Below are positions 37,459 to 40,929 of a stretch of 40,929 nucleotides of DNA, in pieces. The notes beneath the pieces were generated by a model. The model was given only the letters and a program-made list of their open reading frames with translations, searched no databases and had not been told where the DNA came from. Source of the stretch: Daejeonella sp. (lineage in GTDB: Bacteria > Bacteroidota > Bacteroidia > Sphingobacteriales > Sphingobacteriaceae); NCBI GenBank assembly GCA_030831705.1, contig JAURKO010000240.1, positions 1 through 40,929 on the forward strand, given 5' to 3'. The translations under genes were made by a program, and so were the position numbers. Every line of letters starts with the position of its first letter. Position 1 is the first letter of the stretch.

Positions 37459-38649
37459 ATGGGAAAAATTTTTAATAATGGTTTGACATTAAAGAATATC
37501 GCTATTCTGGGTTCAACCGGTAGCATTGGTACACAGGCTCTTGAAGTGATTCGTCAAAATCCGGATCGTTTCCGGGCCTTTCTGTTGACTGCAAACAGCA
37601 ATGCCCTTCTTTTAATAAAACAAGCTCTGGAATTCAATCCGGAATATGTTGTTGTTACCGATCAATCAAAGCTGGATGAAGTAAAAAGTGCTTTGAGAAG
37701 CACAAAAATCAAGGTTTTATGCGGACAAGATCAGCTCTGCTCTATTTTGGAGCAGCCTGAAATTTCTTTGGTACTAACTGCTATGGTTGGTTTTGCTGGC
37801 CTGATGCCAACCCTTGCAGCAATTAGAGCTGGAAAGGACATTGCCCTTGCAAATAAAGAGACCCTTGTTGTTGCCGGTGAACTGGTTACAAGCCTTGCCA
37901 GAGAACATGGTGTCAAAATATTGCCGGTCGACTCAGAGCATTCGGCTATTTTTCAATGCCTCACAGGTGAAGAACAAAATCCTATTGAAAAGATCTACCT
38001 GACAGCTTCCGGTGGTCCGTTTAGAGGTAAGGATAGAGATTTTCTGGCTACTATCACTCGTAAAGAGGCTTTAAAGCATCCAAATTGGGTAATGGGTGAG
38101 AAAATAACAATTGATTCAGCTAGTTTAATGAATAAGGGTCTGGAAGTAATAGAGGCTAAATGGCTTTTTGATTTGGATGTTTCACAGATTGACGTAATTG
38201 TTCACCCACAGTCGATCGTACATTCTTTGGTTCAGTTTAAGGATGGCTCGATGAAAGCACAAATGGGTTTACCAGATATGAAATTGCCTATTCAATATGC
38301 CATGGCTTATCCCGAACGGATAGAAAACTCATTTCCAAGATTTAATTTTGCCGATTTTCCGAGTTTGACTTTTGAGCAGGCTGACAAAAAGACGTTCAGA
38401 AACCTTGCGCTTGCATTTGATGCTTTAAATTGTGGCGGGAATATGCCATGCGTAATCAATGCGGCTAATGAAGTAGTTGTGGCAGAATTTTTGAAAGAGA
38501 ATATTAGCTTTTTAAAGATGAGTGATATAATCGAAAAATGCATGTCTGAAATTGAGTTTATTTCAGAACCTACAATTGATGATTATTTAGAAACAGACAA
38601 GATCACACGAATCTTAGCACAGCAATTAGTAACAAATAGTAAATCATAG
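37459..38649 (+). CDS. dxr: 1-deoxy-D-xylulose 5-phosphate reductoisomerase
   Basis: NIAILGSTGSIGTQALEVIRQNP, LANKETLVVAGELV, LPVDSEHSAIFQCL, TASGGPFR, DSASLMNKGLEVIEAKWLF. ATG at 37459 preferred over TTG 37456. Confidence 0.98.
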   Translation: MGKIFNNGLTLKNIAILGSTGSIGTQALEVIRQNPDRFRAFLLTANSNALLLIKQALEFNPEYVVVTDQSKLDEVKSALRSTKIKVLCGQDQLCSILEQPEISLVLTAMVGFAGLMPTLAAIRAGKDIALANKETLVVAGELVTSLAREHGVKILPVDSEHSAIFQCLTGEEQNPIEKIYLTASGGPFRGKDRDFLATITRKEALKHPNWVMGEKITIDSASLMNKGLEVIEAKWLFDLDVSQIDVIVHPQSIVHSLVQFKDGSMKAQMGLPDMKLPIQYAMAYPERIENSFPRFNFADFPSLTFEQADKKTFRNLALAFDALNCGGNMPCVINAANEVVVAEFLKENISFLKMSDIIEKCMSEIEFISEPTIDDYLETDKITRILAQQLVTNSKS

Positions 38650-38678
38650 AGTTTAACTAAAAATATAAGAATAAAGGT

Positions 38679-40007
38679 ATGGATGGATTAGTAATGACAG
38701 GACAACTGTTATTGGGATTATCAATTTTAATCATATTACACGAAGCGGGACACTTTTTTGCTGCCAGAGCTTTCGGAATCAGAGTGGAGAAGTTTTACCT
38801 GTTTTTTGATGCCTGGGGCTTTAAATTATTCAGTTTTAACTATAAAGGATGCGAATATGGAATTGGATGGTTGCCATTAGGTGGTTATGTGAAGATTTCA
38901 GGGATGATCGATGAATCGATGGATACCGAACAACTTGCTGGTCCGCCGCAACCCTGGGAATTTCGCTCAAAACCGGCCTGGCAACGACTTATTGTCATGC
39001 TGGGTGGAGTAACGGTGAATATTGTGCTGGGTATCTTCATTTTCTGGATGCTTACGTTAAAGAATGGAGAGACTTTTATTCCGAATGATAAACTTCCAGA
39101 TGGTATTGCACCTGGAATTATTGGTCGGGAAATTGGTCTGCAATTAGGCGACCGCATTACAGCAGTGAATGGAACTCCTGTCAAGCGCTTTGAAGAATTA
39201 ACCAGTTCAAAAGTGCTATTAGGAAATACAGAACTTACCGTTCAGAGAAATGGGCAAACTATTCCTGTGCAGGTACCGGGAGATGTTTTGGAAATGGTTT
39301 CAGATCTTGGAATCGGGCAGTTTGTCGAACCAAGGGTTAGGATATCTGGTGTGGCACAGATTGCCCCTGGTGGTAATGCCGAAAAAGCCGGACTAAAAGT
39401 TGGGGATAGTATTTTAGCAGTTAATGCCAAGCCGGTTACATTTTATGATGAATTTAAATCGGAGGTTCAGTCATCTAAAAATAAAACTGTCGCAATCTCG
39501 GTATTCCGTGATCAGCAGGCTATTGAAATTCCTACCCAGGTTTCTGAAGATGGTACCATTGGAATATACATTCCGCAGTACTTCAATATCCCTTTGGAGA
39601 GTGTAAACTATGGTTTATTGGCTGCATTACCTGTTGGAGCTGCGAAAGCATGGGGATCTTTTATGGATAATGCCAAGGGATTGGGTAAAGTAGCGTCCGG
39701 ACAAGTCAAAGCGAACAAGGCCTTCACCGGACCAATTGGTATCGCGACCATGTTTGGAGGTACAGTCAACTGGGTGAAATTTTGGAGTCTGGTTGGATTG
39801 TTATCGATGGCACTGGCATTAATGAACTTATTACCTATTCCTGCACTGGACGGTGGTCATGCCATTTTCCTGTTGATTGAAATGGTGAAAGGTAAGCCAC
39901 TTGGTGATAAATTCATGGAACGTGCTCAAATGGTTGGCTTTGTGATATTGGTTACCTTAATGGTGTTTGTTTTTGGGAATGATATTTTTAAACACATAAT
40001 TAATTGA
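38679..40007 (+). CDS. rseP: RIP metalloprotease RseP (site-2 protease)
   Basis: LHEAGHFFAARAFG (HExxH), GWLPLGGYVKISGM, two PDZ-like regions, LMNLLPIPALDGGH. Confidence 0.97.
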   Translation: MDGLVMTGQLLLGLSILIILHEAGHFFAARAFGIRVEKFYLFFDAWGFKLFSFNYKGCEYGIGWLPLGGYVKISGMIDESMDTEQLAGPPQPWEFRSKPAWQRLIVMLGGVTVNIVLGIFIFWMLTLKNGETFIPNDKLPDGIAPGIIGREIGLQLGDRITAVNGTPVKRFEELTSSKVLLGNTELTVQRNGQTIPVQVPGDVLEMVSDLGIGQFVEPRVRISGVAQIAPGGNAEKAGLKVGDSILAVNAKPVTFYDEFKSEVQSSKNKTVAISVFRDQQAIEIPTQVSEDGTIGIYIPQYFNIPLESVNYGLLAALPVGAAKAWGSFMDNAKGLGKVASGQVKANKAFTGPIGIATMFGGTVNWVKFWSLVGLLSMALALMNLLPIPALDGGHAIFLLIEMVKGKPLGDKFMERAQMVGFVILVTLMVFVFGNDIFKHIIN

Positions 40008-40101
40008 TAGTTGACAGTTGACAGTTGACAGTTGACAGTTGACAGTTGACAGTTGACAGTTGACAGTTGACAGTTGACAGTTGACAGTTGACAGTTGAAT
40101 T
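40004..40101 (+). repeat. Heptad tandem array: TTGATAG, TTGACAG x12, TTGAATT
   Basis: Twelve perfect TTGACAG units at 40011-40094; the rseP TGA stop (40005-40007) lies inside the first heptad. Confidence 0.98.
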
Positions 40102-40197
40102 GGGTATTAAAATTACTATTTTTTTAATTGAACACGGATGTCATCCCGACCCAGTAGGGAACTTAGTGAATATTAATGAAGAGCTTAATTTGGAGAG

Positions 40198-40218
40198 TTG
40201 ATAATTGACAATTGAGAT
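40198..40218 (+). repeat. Short heptad array TTGATAA|TTGACAA|TTGAGAT
   Basis: Three in-register units. Confidence 0.6.
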
Positions 40219-40277
40219 TGTAATTAATTATTCCTAATAATCCACCAATCCTATAATCCTAAAATCCTACCCCTAAA

Positions 40278-40805
40278 GTGAATTATTTTGATTTTTATCA
40301 CCTCCCAATAAGTTTTCAAATTGACAGCGCCCTAGTCAAGAAAAAATTCTATGAGCTGAGTAAGCGCTATCATCCCGATTTTTATGTGAATGAAAGCGAT
40401 GAAAAGCAGGCTGAAATTCTGGAGCTTTCTACTTTGAATAATAAGGCTTATCAGATTTTATCTGATCCACTGAAACGTATTGAGTATGTTCTTTCACTGA
40501 ATAATATGCTTGCTGATGGTGATAAATATGTTTTGCCTCAGAATTTCTTAATGGATATGATGGATGTGAATGAGGCCCTGATGGAAATGGAATTCGATCA
40601 TGATGAGTTGAAACTGGCAGAGCTAAGTGGGCAGATTGATACGATGGAAATGGCCTTGTTTGATGAGCTGAAGTCTGCTACGGATGAATTTGATGCCAAA
40701 ACAGGGGAGGATGCTGAAAATATCTTGTTGATGATCAAGGATATTTGGTATCGTCAGAAATACCTCTTACGGATCAGGGAAAGTCTGAACAAATTCAGGG
40801 TCTAA
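40278..40805 (+). CDS. hscB: Fe-S assembly co-chaperone HscB (J-domain)
   Basis: MNYFDFYHLPISFQID...KKFYELSKRYHPDFYVNESDEKQAEILELSTLNNKAYQILSDPLKRIEYVL (HPD motif) and C-terminal helical HscB domain. Confidence 0.93.
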   Translation: MNYFDFYHLPISFQIDSALVKKKFYELSKRYHPDFYVNESDEKQAEILELSTLNNKAYQILSDPLKRIEYVLSLNNMLADGDKYVLPQNFLMDMMDVNEALMEMEFDHDELKLAELSGQIDTMEMALFDELKSATDEFDAKTGEDAENILLMIKDIWYRQKYLLRIRESLNKFRV

Positions 40806-40848
40806 ACCCTTTAAATTATTAAAATTTTATTTATGTTTGCATCCCGCA

Positions 40849-40876
40849 ACGTGAAGCGTGAAATCGTAAAACGTTA
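40849..40876. repeat. Degenerate heptad array ACGTGAA|GCGTGAA|ATCGTAA|AACGTTA
   Basis: 7-nt register between hscB and the tRNA gene. Confidence 0.4.
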
Positions 40877-40885
40877 AAACAAAAT

Positions 40886-40929
40886 GCCCAGCTGGCGGAA
40901 CTGGTAGACGCGTCGGTCTCAAACACCGA
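40886..40929 (+). tRNA. tRNA-Leu(CAA), 5' part, truncated by window end
   Basis: GCCCAGCTGGCGGAACTGGTAGACGCGTCGGTCTCAAACACCGA: Leu-type D arm and anticodon arm TCGGT-CTCAAAC-ACCGA with CAA at 34-36. Confidence 0.9.

Noticed and set aside
40004-40101. CRISPR-like array
   Set aside because: Units are only 7 bp and contiguous with no spacers; there are no cas genes in the window.
40130-40180. GATGTCATCCCGACCCAGTAGGGA as a REP-like element remnant
   Set aside because: Only one copy in the window; I recall similar dispersed sequences in Bacteroidota but cannot verify, so it was not called as a feature.
40233-40270. ATCC-based 8-nt periodicity (AATCCACCAATCCTATAATCCTAAAATCCTACC)
   Set aside because: Period is 8 rather than 7 and the tract is short and AT/C-rich; could be chance, so kept out of the heptad family.

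Overview
This 40.9 kb AT-rich window looks like a chromosomal segment of a Bacteroidota (probably Sphingobacteriia-type) bacterium. That assignment rests on TAnnTTTG promoter boxes, the gene content and the protein character. I saw no prophage, transposase or CRISPR array. From left to right: a partial Ppx/GppA phosphatase; a DUF1648 gene with flanking inverted repeats; a NatA/NatB-like ABC exporter; a planctomycete-like cluster (PSD1/DUF1549-DUF1553 cytochrome, Tat-type DUF1501 protein, Tat-type TIM-barrel protein, DUF2231/cytochrome c/LRR protein, Tat-type metallophosphoesterase); a structured intergenic region that may be an ncRNA; a TonB-dependent receptor; grpE-dnaJ; an FtsE-like ATPase; an acyl-CoA reductase; a ferredoxin; a universal stress protein; an NlpC/P60 peptidase; a complete hisG-D-C-B-H-A-F-IE operon followed by a WD40 gene; BatA-like and dihydroorotase-like genes; two GT2 glycosyltransferases; a GH3-family protein; dxr; rseP; hscB; and a truncated tRNA-Leu(CAA). 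The most interesting signals are: (i) many intergenic arrays with 7-nt periodicity but several unrelated unit sequences, often abutting stop codons; (ii) an unannotated His-rich leader peptide (MNIVFTHHLHFHHRFAAM) upstream of hisG with hairpins downstream, suggesting his attenuation; (iii) a ~190-nt structured intergenic element at 11262-11452; (iv) a dihydroorotase homologue whose metal-binding HxH is NxN and whose catalytic Asp position is Gln. No searches or folding computations were run.
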